From positions 52,228 to 116,227 of the forward strand of contig JASANE010029915.1 in NCBI GenBank assembly GCA_030248225.1: a stretch of 64,000 bases of DNA. The letters run 5' to 3'. This DNA is from Trileptium ribeirensis. Lineage: Eukaryota > Nematoda > Enoplea > Enoplida > Thoracostomopsidae. Position 1 is the first letter of the stretch; the number at the start of each line of letters is the position of its first letter. A program made the position numbers and the translations under genes. This document shows positions 49,278 through 59,962 of this stretch, piece by piece. Below the pieces are notes generated by a model. It made no database searches and was not told the origin of the DNA. It was given only the letters and a program-made list of their open reading frames with translations.

Positions 49278-49332
49278 AACGTCACGGTAGCCTATAGCCG
49301 TCTGATGAGGCCCTTGGTACGGCCGAAACGTT
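49278..49332 (+). ncRNA. Hammerhead ribozyme, type III topology
   Basis: All elements of the hammerhead are present. Stem III 3' strand AACG (49278-49281) leads into the cleavage triplet GTC (49281-49283). Stem I is ACGG (49284-49287) with CCGT (49298-49301) and a 10-base loop. The core is CTGATGA (49302-49308). Stem II is GGCC (49309-49312) with GGCC (49321-49324) and an 8-base loop. GAAA follows (49325-49328), and then the stem III 5' strand CGTT (49329-49332). Every invariant core base is kept, and C15.2-G16.2 and A15.1-U16.1 pair correctly. Predicted self-cleavage is between 49283 and 49284. Stem III is the open one. Animal hammerheads usually lie in Penelope-like elements or satellite/retrozyme repeats; only one copy is seen here and its host element is unidentified. 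Confidence 0.8.
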
Positions 49333-49935
49333 GTACCATTATCCGTAGTCATCTCAGATTTCCTTACTCATATAAACAACTAAACATCCTTTATTTCGTA
49401 ACACGAGCGTTTCTATATGTATGTGTTTATGATTTATAAAATATATAATACACATATTATATAGTATGCATATATTCTTATAACCAACACAAAATCAGCC
49501 ATCGCTACCGTTTACAAGGAGGGGACGCAAAACCAATATTTTTCATCTACTACCCCCCGCCTCCAAGAAATATTTCTTGCGGAGGGACAAATTCCCATCC
49601 CCCGGTGTTTGTGCCCATGTTTGAGCGTAAATTTTAAACTGCTTTGGCCATGGTAAATATTTAGTGTGGATCACTAACAGCCTTACAATCCACCAGTAAA
49701 TGAATTCATGGATAGAACAAAAAGAGAAAAATATGGCTGACTTTATTCGACGGAGCATCAATATGTAAAAATTGCGAACCATAGTCGTATGAAATTGGAA
49801 ACACAGTAACAAAACTAAAAATGATGACTAGAACTGAGTACTTTAATAAAACAACTAGACTACAAAATAAATTCACGGGTTCATAAGTATACGGGAGATA
49901 TGCACAACATAGAGGGTGCACAAAGTTATAAACTG
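49333..49935. other. Downstream of the ribozyme, no supported gene
   Basis: AT-rich, with a short (AT)n stretch at about 49438-49465. About 49515-49610 is a C-rich then G-rich patch with a perfect palindrome CAAGAAATATTTCTTG (49564-49579). It resembles a small transposon, but no target duplication was found. Confidence 0.35.
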
Positions 49936-50430
49936 CGGGTACAGCAGTACCTATAGCGGTATAAGGTAGGGGTACAGTGCACTAATACCCACAGTATCCC
50001 AGCACACATGTGAGTGCAGCTAAACCATACATGATCAAAGTTCGAGGTCCCGGCGTGTCAGCCCGTCGGTGGAGATAGGGGTGTGTCGACTTGGTTGCCT
50101 CGTGTTCGGCGATAGGGGGTGGGTTGGTCAACCCGCCAGTATAGAAGTCGGCGCTTCTTGCGAGATGAAGAAGTCCGAGCCTCAGGAGGTAACCCCTATG
50201 AGAATGTATGACCTGAACCCATGGGGAACTTCTAACTGACATATACTCGTACCCGTAGAGTGCATAATAGCGGCAATTTTTGTCCACTGAGGAACATCCA
50301 TACCATTCATGTAGTAACTCGAACTGCATGCTTACCAATTGGGGTACAAATCGTACCCAAGTGGGTACACAATGTAAAAATACAGTTAGCAAATAAGGGT
50401 ACATAACATTGGCGCACGGGTACATGTATT
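49936..50430. repeat. GC-richer block with GGGTAC motifs
   Basis: GGGTAC/GTACCC words occur at both ends (near 49936-49975 and 50341-50425), including the hairpin GGGTAC-AAATC-GTACCC. In between is a 147-codon minus-strand frame without known domain (contains RRADTPGPRTLIMYGL). On the minus strand, TTCCTCAGTGG and GGGTTCAGGTC could be box A and box B remnants about 95 bases apart. Likely a dispersed element, possibly a SINE; family unknown. Confidence 0.3.
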
Positions 50431-51493
50431 ACCTGAATGTGTAAAATATTAATGCACAATTATGGTAGTATATTAGGTTGTGCATGTATATAAGAATTAG
50501 AAATAAGCTTTAAAAGGGATTTTATCATTATAGCCAGGAAGTCTATTTGTAATCGCTGTCATCGTGGTCACAGTTTTAGCAGTATTTAAGCGGACATAAG
50601 ACTACTATAGCGACCCAGCACAAACTACGCTACCATTTTACTAAAATTATATTCATATAAATATGGGAATTATGTCTACGTTTAGATATTTTACGTCAAG
50701 AACCTAAAATGTACAAACCCAAACTCCCAGGTTCTTGGGCGATCAAATCCAGGCTCCGTGGTTCCTTGTGGGTCGAACGTTCTGTTCAAATTTTCGGAAC
50801 TACTAACTTTCGACACGCCCAGGAAATTGGGTGTGTGAATTGGTGGTCCAAGCACCCGAGAGGAAGTGTGGATTTGTTTGTTCTAGAATATAGTGGCAAT
50901 CAAATCTGCGATCCAAAAACGCGGGGTTAGGTCATCTTTATGACTGACAAGATGGGTTAAAATCTTGGGCGGAGAAATCCTAAAGGAAACATACACTTCA
51001 AAATATATGATTATCGTTCGTTTCAGCTATAGTAAGTCGTCTTCTAGGACAGATTCGCAAAATATTTCTAAACTGAACAGACTAGGTCGAACTACTATAT
51101 TTCGACCATCTACATAGGCAAATTTGTTCAGGTAAATTATAGGTTATCAACCGCGTTTTACGGTATAATGGCAAATAAACGATAACCAGTAAACATGTGA
51201 AACATAGTTAGAACTCTAGCTACCCCTTCAGTAAGACCCTAGCAACCATTACGATACTAGACACCTTATGCAGGCTATAATAGCCCTAATATTTAATCAT
51301 CTTGTTTAATGAATTAGTGAGGAGAATGCACAATCAAGGCCCCGATTTTACATCTACTTAAAGTACTGCTATTATACTTTAAAGTCAAAAACTAAGTATC
51401 TAAAGTGCGTTAACCCTTAACCATCTAAATTTGATAAAATGGAAATTTGTTAACAAAGTTAATGTTGCCAAATCAAAACTGTACGAAAACTTG
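50431..51493. other. Intergenic, no supported gene
   Basis: An open frame at 50709-50930 lies in a GC-richer patch but has no recognisable motif. Nothing else is supported. Confidence 0.35.
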
Positions 51494-51501
51494 CTAAAAG
51501 T

Positions 51502-51666
51502 CAGGGGGGTAGCCAGAAAATCCGAGCTGGAGGAGGGGGCACCAAGGCTTTCTGGAGGGGCACAAGTTAGCTGTGTTCAGAATTTCTCATTTTCAAATTC
51601 GAACTGGGGGCACCGAGTCAAACTGGGAGGCAAGGCCCTCCGTGTCCCAACTTGGCGACGGCCCTG
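51502..51666. mobile_element. 165-bp hAT-type MITE
   Basis: Begins CAGGGGGGTAGCCAG, and the reverse complement of its end reads CAGGGCCGTCGCCAA (11 of 15 match). Flanked by CTAAAAGT (51494-51501) and CTAAAACT (51667-51674), an 8-bp target duplication with one difference. The interior is GGGGGCACC-rich. No coding capacity. Confidence 0.8.
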
Positions 51667-51674
51667 CTAAAACT

Positions 51675-52688
51675 CCAAATTTATTAAAAATACCAGTGAA
51701 ATATATATGTCTTACTTACGCTAAAGAAATAAAAACGCTGGTTTGGATTAGTACAATGTATTTCATATTACTACTTTATTACGAATCACTACAAAAATCA
51801 TCTTATTTGGAAATCATATAAAGATAGTGTTATTACAACTATATTTTAAGCATTAACAAGCCGGGAAAACGCACCACACTAGTAAACTAGCAAAGCGAGG
51901 CGAAATAGACCGAGTGCGGCTTCTCTGCGCTTATTGACCGTGTCGTCGTTCCAAATTGACGTTCTATACCTGCTTGACCGCAAATACAACTTTTATTGTA
52001 TTTAGTAACCCTGAAAACCTACACACACGCTCGATTCGCCTACATACATCTATATTGGAAATGTAGCGAAATTTGACCATTCTGCTGTCAAAATTTAGCA
52101 AATTTTTATTCGGGCAACGTCCAGCAGGATTTACAACACAGCAAATATAGTTTTAAAACAGTGAAAACAACTTCTTTAACGGAATAAAAACCCTACGATC
52201 CCATAGTTCACTCAACAAGCAAAAAACCAGCATTGTAGAAAATGTTTTTGAAATTTTCATTTTTTGCGATATTTTTTAAACTGTGGCTGATAGCTCACGT
52301 CTCAATAACGGCAGTTATAAGAAAAATGCACAACAATAAAGCTGTAATTCTCGACGAGAGGATTCTGACGAGAGCCCATTCTTCACTGCGAAGCCTATGT
52401 CCCGAGATATAGGTCGCGATAAATACCCGGATTGCCAAATTTCAAAAAATATGATTCTTGGCCCCTTTGCGGTCATTTTGACCCAGAAGATCTGGTCAGC
52501 GGGTTTAGCGTCTAAAATGGAAGGGCACAAATAGACTGAATTTTGATCAGATAAAAAAATTTTTGTGAAGAGCCATCCATGCGGTGATGAGCTATGACCA
52601 CCATAGACAGACAAAATTTTTTTTACGAGTTTTGCCGCTAGCAAAGCTATAGGTGGAAATTCTGCTGTCTCCGCTAGCTCCGTTTCAA
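51675..52688. other. 3' flank of RNPC3
   Basis: The minus-strand frame 52315-52644 has no known domain and lies just downstream of the RNPC3 stop, so it is probably 3' UTR or repeat. A minus-strand AATAAA (complement of TTTATT at about 52107-52112) is the nearest candidate polyadenylation signal, about 580 bases past the stop. Confidence 0.35.
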
Positions 52689-53635
52689 TTATTTGGCAAT
52701 CTTTGCTCGTCCATATGACACAACCAATGGTTTGCCCTTTATGATGTACGAATTTGTTGCTTCCAAAGCTTGCCGCGCCTTTTCAATTGAACCAAGCGAT
52801 ACAAAAGCTTGCCCACGCATTCGGCCCTCGGTCATTAAGCGAACATCAAACGTTTCACCGTTTAAATCTTGAGCAAAATTACCAAAAATTGCCTTTAAGT
52901 CAAATTCTGTCACTTTCCTCGCGATATTTTTAACATAAAGCCTTGACGACTGCTCGTTTCCCGGTGAGTAATTCCGAAGAGCACTATACTGAGACCATTT
53001 TGATTTCGGAAGGCGACCGTTTTTTACAGTCGACAAAGGAATTAAATCGTCACGGCATAGCGGTCTCGGAGCCGGACCAATTTGTGATGCATTCTCAGAG
53101 TTTATTTTTTGTTTTTGAGGAAGTAACTTGCCGAAACCATTGGGCAGTTGCTCGGTAACCACTTCAGATAAAGAATAATTCTGGCAGTTATCAGGGTCTA
53201 CAGTCACAGTCGATACGCTTGGAATTGATGACATTTCTTCAGCTTCAGCGGGGATTTCCTGAGACTGAGCAATTGACTTAGCTTGTAAAACTGGCAAGGG
53301 TATAGCAGCGGTGTCCAAATCAATAGAGATTTTAATCGCTGGGCTAGATTTGGGCCATGCTTTCGACCGTATAGACGACATACTTGAAACTTGAATTGGG
53401 TCGCAGACCGCTGAAGTCGTGTGACACGTGACTGAGTGATCATCACTGGGGGTATTCGTTTTACCAATTTTTGCATTTTCAATTTTTCGCTTTGGCCAGG
53501 CATGATAACTGGGTTTAAGCTGTTTCGATTTTAATTGGGTTAACCGAAACAGTTTCTGATGCCGCGAGTCTTCTTCGGGTTCACTTTCGAGTTCAGATTC
53601 GCTTTCTGACATTTGAACGACTGGTTGCTCGTCAT
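52689..53635 (-). CDS. RNPC3: RNPC3 (U11/U12 snRNP 65K), last coding exon
   Basis: Encodes the C-terminal RNA-recognition protein of the minor (U12-type) spliceosome, which in other animals links U12 snRNA to the U11-59K protein in the nucleus. In order: an acidic stretch (SESESELESEPEED), a basic linker, NGFGKLLP, SALRNYSPGNEQSSRLYVKN, and a complete C-terminal RRM with RNP2-like LYVKNI and RNP1-like RMRGQAFVSL, ending KPLVVSYGRAKIAK. NGFGK, NYxPG and RLMxEGRMxGQAF are family signatures. The first ATG (53612) is not the start: reading is open upstream to TTCCATAG at 53636, a splice acceptor. The first bases complete a codon with the last G of the exon at 58586-58742. No minor-type intron signals are seen here. 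Confidence 0.92.
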
Positions 53636-54066
53636 CTATGGAAAACCATAAAAATCAAACATGTTAATGATATATGAGATAACTTTAACAAACTGACTAT
53701 AGACTGATGTTTAAACAGTGCTAACCAGAACCATGTACTATGATTTAACAGAAAAATTTACTTTATGTATGTGATACAGTTATTGCTAAGCTTAACTAAA
53801 TTAGGCAGACCCACAGGGAGTGAAAACATAACTAAAAGTACGTACCAAATCTGTGAAAGTATTGAATTGAGGCCATGCTAGATGCCAGATACATCTTATT
53901 GATGCCTGGATCATGGCATGAGGGACTAGACGACCTCACAACTAAAGCACATGCCCAAGCGCCACTTAAGATGTATATATCCACAAAAAAACTATGCAAA
54001 ATGTAGCGCCATATACTACAGCTAAATGCTTGTTGATATTGCAATAAGAAATGAGAAATTTACAGT

Positions 54067-55448
54067 CAGGGGCGCACCACGCATCTTAAAACTGGGGGGA
54101 CCAATAGTCTATCAGTAGGTAATATTCTTTACAACCTTGCAACTAAAACCTGAGTTGTTCTTAAAAATTTACAACGTTTATAAAAGTTCTTTCCGTTCTG
54201 TGAGTGTTCCGATTTGAGAGCCAGCTACTAAAACATGAAAAATTTTGCAAAAAACGTAGTTAAGAAACATGACTGCAAACATTATACCATAAAACTGCAA
54301 GACCAAAGTAAACCAAAAGAACACGTTAGTTCAGCTGAAGTTGCCAAAAAGTTATACATGGTTTTTCTTGAAGATAAAGTCGTTACACAATTCAGTCATG
54401 TCAATGCTCTGAGCAATCTCTTTATGGGTGTGCAGCAGCGCCAAGTGATTTAGTCTCGATTCGGACATCGTACTTCTCAGCCAGCCATGTCTTCATTAAC
54501 CGCTGTAGGCTAGAGAAGGCCCTCTAAGGGCAGGCGCTGGTTGGAGGGACGTCAACAATAATACGAACTAGCTTTTCCATCTGTTCAAAAACAGCTCGTG
54601 TTCCTGCTTCCATTTTTCGAAACTGCGTACGGAAGTCGTCTACCGATGCCGCAGGACACTTGAAGAGCGCGAACTCATGTTTTAACAAGCCAGAGTCAAT
54701 TTCCTTCTCATACTGCTGTGGCAACAACTCGACATCCGTTTGGACTAAACAGTGCTCAAGCCGATCGAGAGTGTCCATATTGTCTTGGTTGAAGCGGTCA
54801 CGGATATTCGACGTGATCAGCTCAAAGCAGAACATGCGGTAATGGTCTTCGGGTGAGTCGGCGACGTGAGGTTATTCTGCTGACTGTCCATACTTAATGT
54901 TTTTGGGGATGCGCTTCGCTCGGGGAATGGATGGTGGCGTAAGCTCGAGCTCTTCAGCCGTCCGCAGCACCATGCCCCAAATTTCGGAAAGTATTCGTTG
55001 TTCCTGATTGATTGTAGATAATCAATAACCGCTTCTGCAGCTTGTTTTGAAGACGCCACTGTCATACTTGTTCCTTGTCGCTTTGTGGCTAAAATTTCAG
55101 TCCTTGAGAACACGATTTCGGAAATGACAATGCCAAGGTAGGTGGTTGCTTTACCAAGCTAGAGAAGCAGTTCAGCTGCTTTAGCTCCTGCATCAGGACG
55201 ATAGTTCCCTCTGCTGCTGTTCTTCTTGCACTGGTAACATTTTCGTATCTCATTTGAAATAATCACGAATATTTTTGGAAGACATAGTAGGTTCTATCCA
55301 CTCTATCCACTCGGTTTATAAGTAAATTTACTGAAATAAAGATATCAGAAAAGAAATACAATAACTTTACAATAAATGGAAGTGGTCCCCGCCACTACGA
55401 TAACCGGGGGGACCGGTCCCCCCGTCCCCCCAGCGTGGTGCTCCCCTG
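54067..55448. mobile_element. hAT transposon, 1382 bp, exact 8-bp target duplication
   Basis: Terminal inverted repeats CAGGGGCGCACCACGC and (reverse complement of right end) CAGGGGAGCACCACGC, 15 of 16 identical. Flanked by TTTACAGT on both sides (54059-54066, 55449-55456). G/C homopolymer-rich sequence (GGGGGGACC) lies just inside each end. It carries the C-terminal half of a hAT transposase on the minus strand. At 1.4 kb it is shorter than a full hAT element of about 3 kb or more, so it is internally deleted. Confidence 0.95.
54352..55255 (-). pseudogene. hAT transposase, C-terminal part, decayed
   Basis: Read on the minus strand across frameshifts: YENVTSARRTAAEGTIVLMQ and LKQLNCF near 55.2 kb, a block with DHYRMFCFELITSNIRDRFN (about 54.80-54.85 kb), EMEKLVRIIVDVPPTSACP-like text, and LRSTMSESRLNHLALLHTHK (about 54.42-54.48 kb) ending near 54352. 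The last block is the hAT dimerisation signature (L-R-S-T-M...R-L-N-x-L-A-L-L-x-x-H). The overall layout is like ZMYM-type or PRKRIP1/THAP12-like hAT proteins. The N-terminal zinc finger and the first part of the DDE core are absent. At least two frameshifts, so inactive. Confidence 0.85.
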
Positions 55449-55613
55449 TTTACAGTGGTTAATCATCAGTTCGATGATTTAACCATAACAACCAAAAAGC
55501 TCATCCATCGTCAGGTATTATTTGGCGGTATTTTTACATAGAGTATTTGTCGGAATTAATGGCAAATTTTTCGGTAACATTTCTGCTTTTATCTCAGTCT
55601 GTAGCTGTACGTA

Positions 55614-55778
55614 CAGTGGTGCAGCCACGATTTCACTGCAGAGGGCCGGGTAATTTGTATCTTTTTCTATGAGGCATACGTGCACAGAAGTAGTAACATT
55701 TAGCAAAAATATTGGGGGAGCGAGGTCCAGCGATACTCCCCAAGAAATTGGGGGGGGGCAAATGCCCGCGCGTCCCTG
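55614..55778. mobile_element. 165-bp hAT-type MITE
   Basis: Starts CAGTGGTGCAGCCACG and ends GCGCGTCCCTG. Flanked on both sides by TGTACGTA (55606-55613, 55779-55786). The ends match each other only loosely. The interior has AAATATTGGGGGAG and a G9 run. It lies only about 150 bases from the 1382-bp hAT element. Confidence 0.75.
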
Positions 55779-56564
55779 TGTACGTATACATATGTCGAAA
55801 AGCTAAAACAAATAATACAAAGCTGATGCAATGTAACAAAACGTTAAAATTAACGCAAAGTTGTAATAAATCAGCAAGGTATGTTGGAACATACACAACA
55901 AGAAAACAAAAGTCGACTGGAACTCTAAGCAGACCTTCACTGATGTTTTTTCTTTATGGGAAATATATCACAGCAGCTGTAACCACGCAGAGTAACAATT
56001 CAGAAGAATATATTTAATGGTATTATTTATAATTTTTCATACGTCAGCGTTGGAACGTGGAATATACATTCCGGAATGTAAAGTTCCAACCAGTTGTAAT
56101 ACTATGCTGGCTTCAAAGCCCACCCAAGTTTTTGTTCTCAATATGCAGCGTACTTTATGTTCACTTGCCGTGCTTAAACCACTATGCATGTTCATGCATA
56201 TTTATTATTACTTGCATCTGTATTCAAAGAAATGCTAGACTTCTTCACGGTTTAACGATTGCAAAAACAATTCGTTTCCATGTAAAATGAGGAAACTTTA
56301 ACATTTGGTAGAAACAAGGAAAGTAAATTTGTCTGTTAATGCTGAAATCGTCATATCGTCCAGGTGTGGCGTGCACCTATCCTCCGTGTTTCGCAATGTT
56401 CTTCGAAAGCTATGTAAATAATAGTTACGAATAATGAATAACAAATAAAATTGTACTGGTTTCATAAATTATAAAGTTATAATTCATAATACCTTTATCA
56501 TTGGTAGGCTACAACTAGTTTAGTTAACTATACGATATTTGAAATCAAAAACCTTTCGCATAGA

Positions 56565-56984
56565 GGGAACCCAAAATTTTTTTCTTCGGAATATGGTCAT
56601 GTTGGGTACCGGTAGTCTGTGTTTGATGAGATAAACCTACTGGTGTGTATTTCATTGAAATCTACGCCACCGTTCAAAAGCTATGAGGGGCCCAAGTAAC
56701 CCTGAGGGGCTCGTTATAACGTTAGAAAAACGTACAGCTTAGAGCGGGGGGTTCCGGGGGCGCGCAGCCCCCGACTTAGGCTTAGGGTAAGACTAAGGCT
56801 TAGTATATCGAGAACGGCGTGGCCTGCATTTTATTTCCGCCCTTCAGGGTTACTTGGGTCCTCATAACTTTCTAACGGTGGCGCAGATTTCAATAAAATA
56901 CACACCGGTAGATCTCTATCATTAAACCGAGTCGAATGGTACCCAACATGACCATATTCCGAAGAAAAAAATTTTTGGGTTCCC
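56565..56984. mobile_element. Fold-back element, ~145-bp arms
   Basis: The left arm (56565-56709) and right arm (56841-56984) are near-identical reverse complements, for example GGGAACCC, TTCTTCGGAATATGGTCATG and GCCCAAGTAACCCTGA against their partners. The 131-bp centre (CGTTATAACGTTAGAAAAAC, AGCTTAGAGCGGGGGGTTCC, GGCTTAGTATATCGAGAACG) is shared with 32.06-32.24 kb. No coding capacity. A clear target duplication was not found. Confidence 0.85.
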
Positions 56985-57395
56985 AAGGGGGACCATTGGA
57001 ACCTCAAAAAATCGGAAAAAATTTCAGTGATCTGGGTAAAATAAGTATTTTCTGAAACGCCTCATCGAGCAGAATCGATTGTACCAAAATAAGCTCGTAT
57101 CTTCAAAAATTGACCAAATCCGCGCTGGGCGGGCTAAAAGAAAAGACCCGCAATATGTAGTATACTCATAATCTTTACATTTTGCCGAAGCATCGAAGCG
57201 TCAAATAGTCCAGTGGAAATTGGCCAGTTTGACATCGCATGTATGTCGCCATTTTTGAAAGCCACTTAAACGACAATGTCCGAGACTACAAATTAAACCA
57301 TGACACTTGTGCCTGTGTTAATATTATTCTATTGGTGTTTTACACAGTATTGCCTGTACGGCTCATGCTATAAATGTAAGACCAAAACCAAAACA

Positions 57396-57417
57396 GTCAC
57401 AGCCTTTCGGCTGTGAC
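57396..57417. repeat. Perfect 9-bp-arm hairpin
   Basis: GTCACAGCC, loop TTTC, then its exact reverse complement. The same design (GC-rich arms, short pyrimidine loop) as hairpins at 228, 2295 and 13839. It is not the histone 3' stem-loop, whose arm sequence differs. Confidence 0.6.
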
Positions 57418-58342
57418 AAAAACAAATTTTGTGTCTCCACAGTGCATTGTGACGTGACCAATGATTTTCTTAGTACAAACGAATAAACAAAATGGCATTC
57501 AGGAGTGGCGCTGCCGAGGGCACTGATGGCGTGCCTTTCGCTGGATGGTGCCACCCATCACTCTAATTTTTGCAACATGCAACTGTCAGATCATTTGTTG
57601 AGTTGACCTGCACAAACATTGGTGCCTTCCACCAGCTAAAATTTTCTGGCGGGACACTGATGGCCTTACAACAAACACCACCTGTTTTTCTTAGATAGAA
57701 CATTAAAAACACTAACATTAACTAATGTTAATGCTACCACAAAACTACCCGCCCGGATACATTCAAACCGTCGCGTTATATGAATATCGAGTAGAATAAA
57801 AATGGTTAAAAGGAGTTATTGAGCAGCAATTGTAACAGTGGTAGTGGTGCTGTTAAAAGTCGTGGCAGTGAGAAGTATGTAGAACATTGCTTAGTAACAG
57901 CACTAATAAAACATTACAATTAGAAATATGTATATTAAGAAAATGAAATATGTAATTTTCCGACCAATAAAACTGCTATCCCGCTAATAGCTAAGAAACT
58001 AATATAGAAATCTGATACGCCCGTTTGTTACCTATAGCAGCTGCGCATTTTGTACAAACATAGTACTTTTTCATATTTTGTGCCTAATAAGGGAAGGGTA
58101 TAACACTTCCCAATACTTTAATGTTAACCCATGTCTGGGTTTTCAACCCGACAAGAGCGTTTTTAGCCGTACCCCAACATTTGTTCAAAATACACGTAAA
58201 CCCTTCGCTTATGTGGAGGTCGCACCTACCCTGCCCAAAAGAGCAGATAGGTGTATTTTCACTCTTCAGAAAGAGAGGGTAAGGTTTAAAACGGCGCGCC
58301 AACCATTACGGTTAATAATATAGTACTTGAAAGTGTCATACA

Positions 58343-58530
58343 CAAAGACGTAGCCAGGGAAGGGAATCCCGACCCCCCTTTTGGTTAGATTTTGTCCACT
58401 TGGACTAGCTCTGAATAACATGCCCTCCTTGACACCGCTTTCATATTTCTGAGCGCGACCGCCAGGACCCATTTTCTAGGCACCCATTATGAGCTACGAC
58501 CCCCCTTCAAAATTCCTGGCTACGCCGATG
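58343..58530. mobile_element. 188-bp hAT-type MITE
   Basis: Begins CAAAGACGTAGCCAGG, and the reverse complement of its end reads CATCGGCGTAGCCAGG (13 of 16). Flanked exactly by GTCATACA (58335-58342, 58531-58538). It lies 56 bases inside the intron from the upstream RNPC3 exon, just downstream of the splice donor in transcription order. Confidence 0.92.
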
Positions 58531-58585
58531 GTCATACATACTCTTCCTCGATGCATTCGTAATCTTAATAATACTAATAACTAAC

Positions 58586-58742
58586 CTGGATTAGTCTGAG
58601 CCGCTGAACGCCCCTGACCGATTGGAAACGGCAAGCGATCTTCGTACAGCTGATCAAACGGAATAGGTAAATCGAAACGATTCATTAAATGCAGAACTTG
58701 AGTATAAAATGCGCGATTTTTCAGTAAACATACAGCGATATT
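58586..58742 (-). CDS. RNPC3: RNPC3, penultimate coding exon
   Basis: A 157-bp minus-strand exon between TTTATTGTAG (acceptor) and CCAG followed by GTTAGT (donor). It translates as NIAVCLLKNRAFYTQVLHLM then NRFDLPIPF and a proline-containing tail ending QTNP. FYxQVLHLMN-x-x-x-LPxPF is the conserved motif between the two RRMs of RNPC3. The exon ends in phase 1, and its last G joins AT of the next exon to give an aspartate (DDEQ), keeping the frame. The exon(s) for the N-terminal RRM are not found in this window and must lie upstream, beyond 64 kb, if the gene is whole. Confidence 0.88.
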
Positions 58743-59300
58743 CTACAATAAAGACATCCCAAAGATGATACAATTTAAGTTGACGAATTTTAATCCATAT
58801 ATTATTGAAAAGACCCATAATTAGTAATTCCATCATTTATTGTATAGCTGACAATAATTAAGTTAATATTAAAATATAAAAGCCAAACTGCGCTTTACAT
58901 ACATGAAGTATTCAAAGAAACCGGAAACTGGCATGATGCATTTAGAAATAACTTGAGGTAACGATTCCTTCAAGCAGTATGTAGTGAAGAAAATAAAATA
59001 ATGAATAGGGGATAACCCCAACCCCACACACAGGCGTCGACATAAGGCGCGAGAAAAAATTTAGCAACAATAACAAAATTACAAAAATTTTAAGGAAAAA
59101 TTTGGGGGAAATGGGAAAATTACTAGAAATATTATATCTTAGCGTTCCCCAAAGATCAAAACCATCTACCTCCTAAGGTGACGGACCTTGGATGCCTATG
59201 ATCCATGCTGTTTCATAAGTAAGGACGAAAATTTCATCGCACACAGTTGCAATCACCAATCGATTTCCAGATTGTACATTAATAGAGTTATATCAAATAC
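58743..59300. other. RNPC3 intron continuing upstream, no exon seen
   Basis: AT-rich. The open frame running upstream of the exon is not supported as coding. If RNPC3 is intact, everything from here to the window end lies in its next intron. Confidence 0.4.
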
Positions 59301-59962
59301 CTAAATTTTATCCCAAAACTGATCACCTTGTTGGATACCTGTCCAAATCGCACACATCTGTAGAGTTGCTAAGAATTTCTTGCCCCAATATACCAATGCA
59401 TGCGTGTTTATCGGCTAAACCTTTTGCTTCAATACGCATATAAAATTCACAAGACGTTAAATACAGAAATTGGGAAGGCTTACGTAATGCTCCCTCAACG
59501 TTTCAACGAAAGACCGTTGTAAATATTGTTGACCGGGTACGGCCACCAGTTCAGTAGTGTGGTATAGTCTCGAAATGCATGAAACCATTTTTTAAAATTA
59601 TCTAAGATCGAGAAATTGGGCCAAAGCTTTTCTTACAAGATAGCGAAATACCGATCGCCGTTCACGGTGTGGTCAAAAAAGAATGCTACGCTGTTACTGC
59701 TCGATCAACACTCCTGTCCTTATCCGTGAATTAACTACGGATGCGTCTCTAGTTGCCGTTTTGATAGGAAATGTTAGCGTTATGCGTTTTTGAGAGCGAC
59801 TTTAAGTTCGTGAAATGCCTTTTCCGCGCTGTCACTGTAAATCAAAGGTGTCTTTGAGTTTACCTTGACATCACTTGTCATGTCCGTCGATGGAACTGCT
59901 ATTTCAGAAAATTGAGGTACGAAACGATGATAAAATCCGGCCACGCCAGAAAAACGTTTCAG

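Larger units (their letters stand above)
53636..58585 (-). other. RNPC3: RNPC3 intron, 4.95 kb, packed with DNA transposons
   Basis: The minus-strand donor is CCAG followed by GTTAGT, and the acceptor is TTTTCCATAG. Both are ordinary U2-type, phase 1 on both sides. The intron contains hAT-type elements at 54067-55448, 55614-55778 and 58343-58530, a fold-back element at 56565-56984 and a perfect hairpin at 57396-57417. The stretches between hold no supported gene. Confidence 0.85.

Noticed and set aside
49515..49610. Small hAT-type MITE
   Set aside because: C-rich/G-rich ends are suggestive, but no target duplication could be matched.
49982..50425. 147-codon minus-strand ORF as a gene
   Set aside because: No recognisable domain; lies in a block bounded by GGGTAC motifs with possible box A/B remnants, so a repeat is more likely.
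57396..57417. Histone mRNA 3' stem-loop
   Set aside because: Loop TTTC fits but the arm sequence does not, and no histone gene is near.
53636..58585. U12-type intron in RNPC3
   Set aside because: Donor GTTAGT and acceptor TTCCATAG are ordinary U2-type; no ATATCCTT-like donor.
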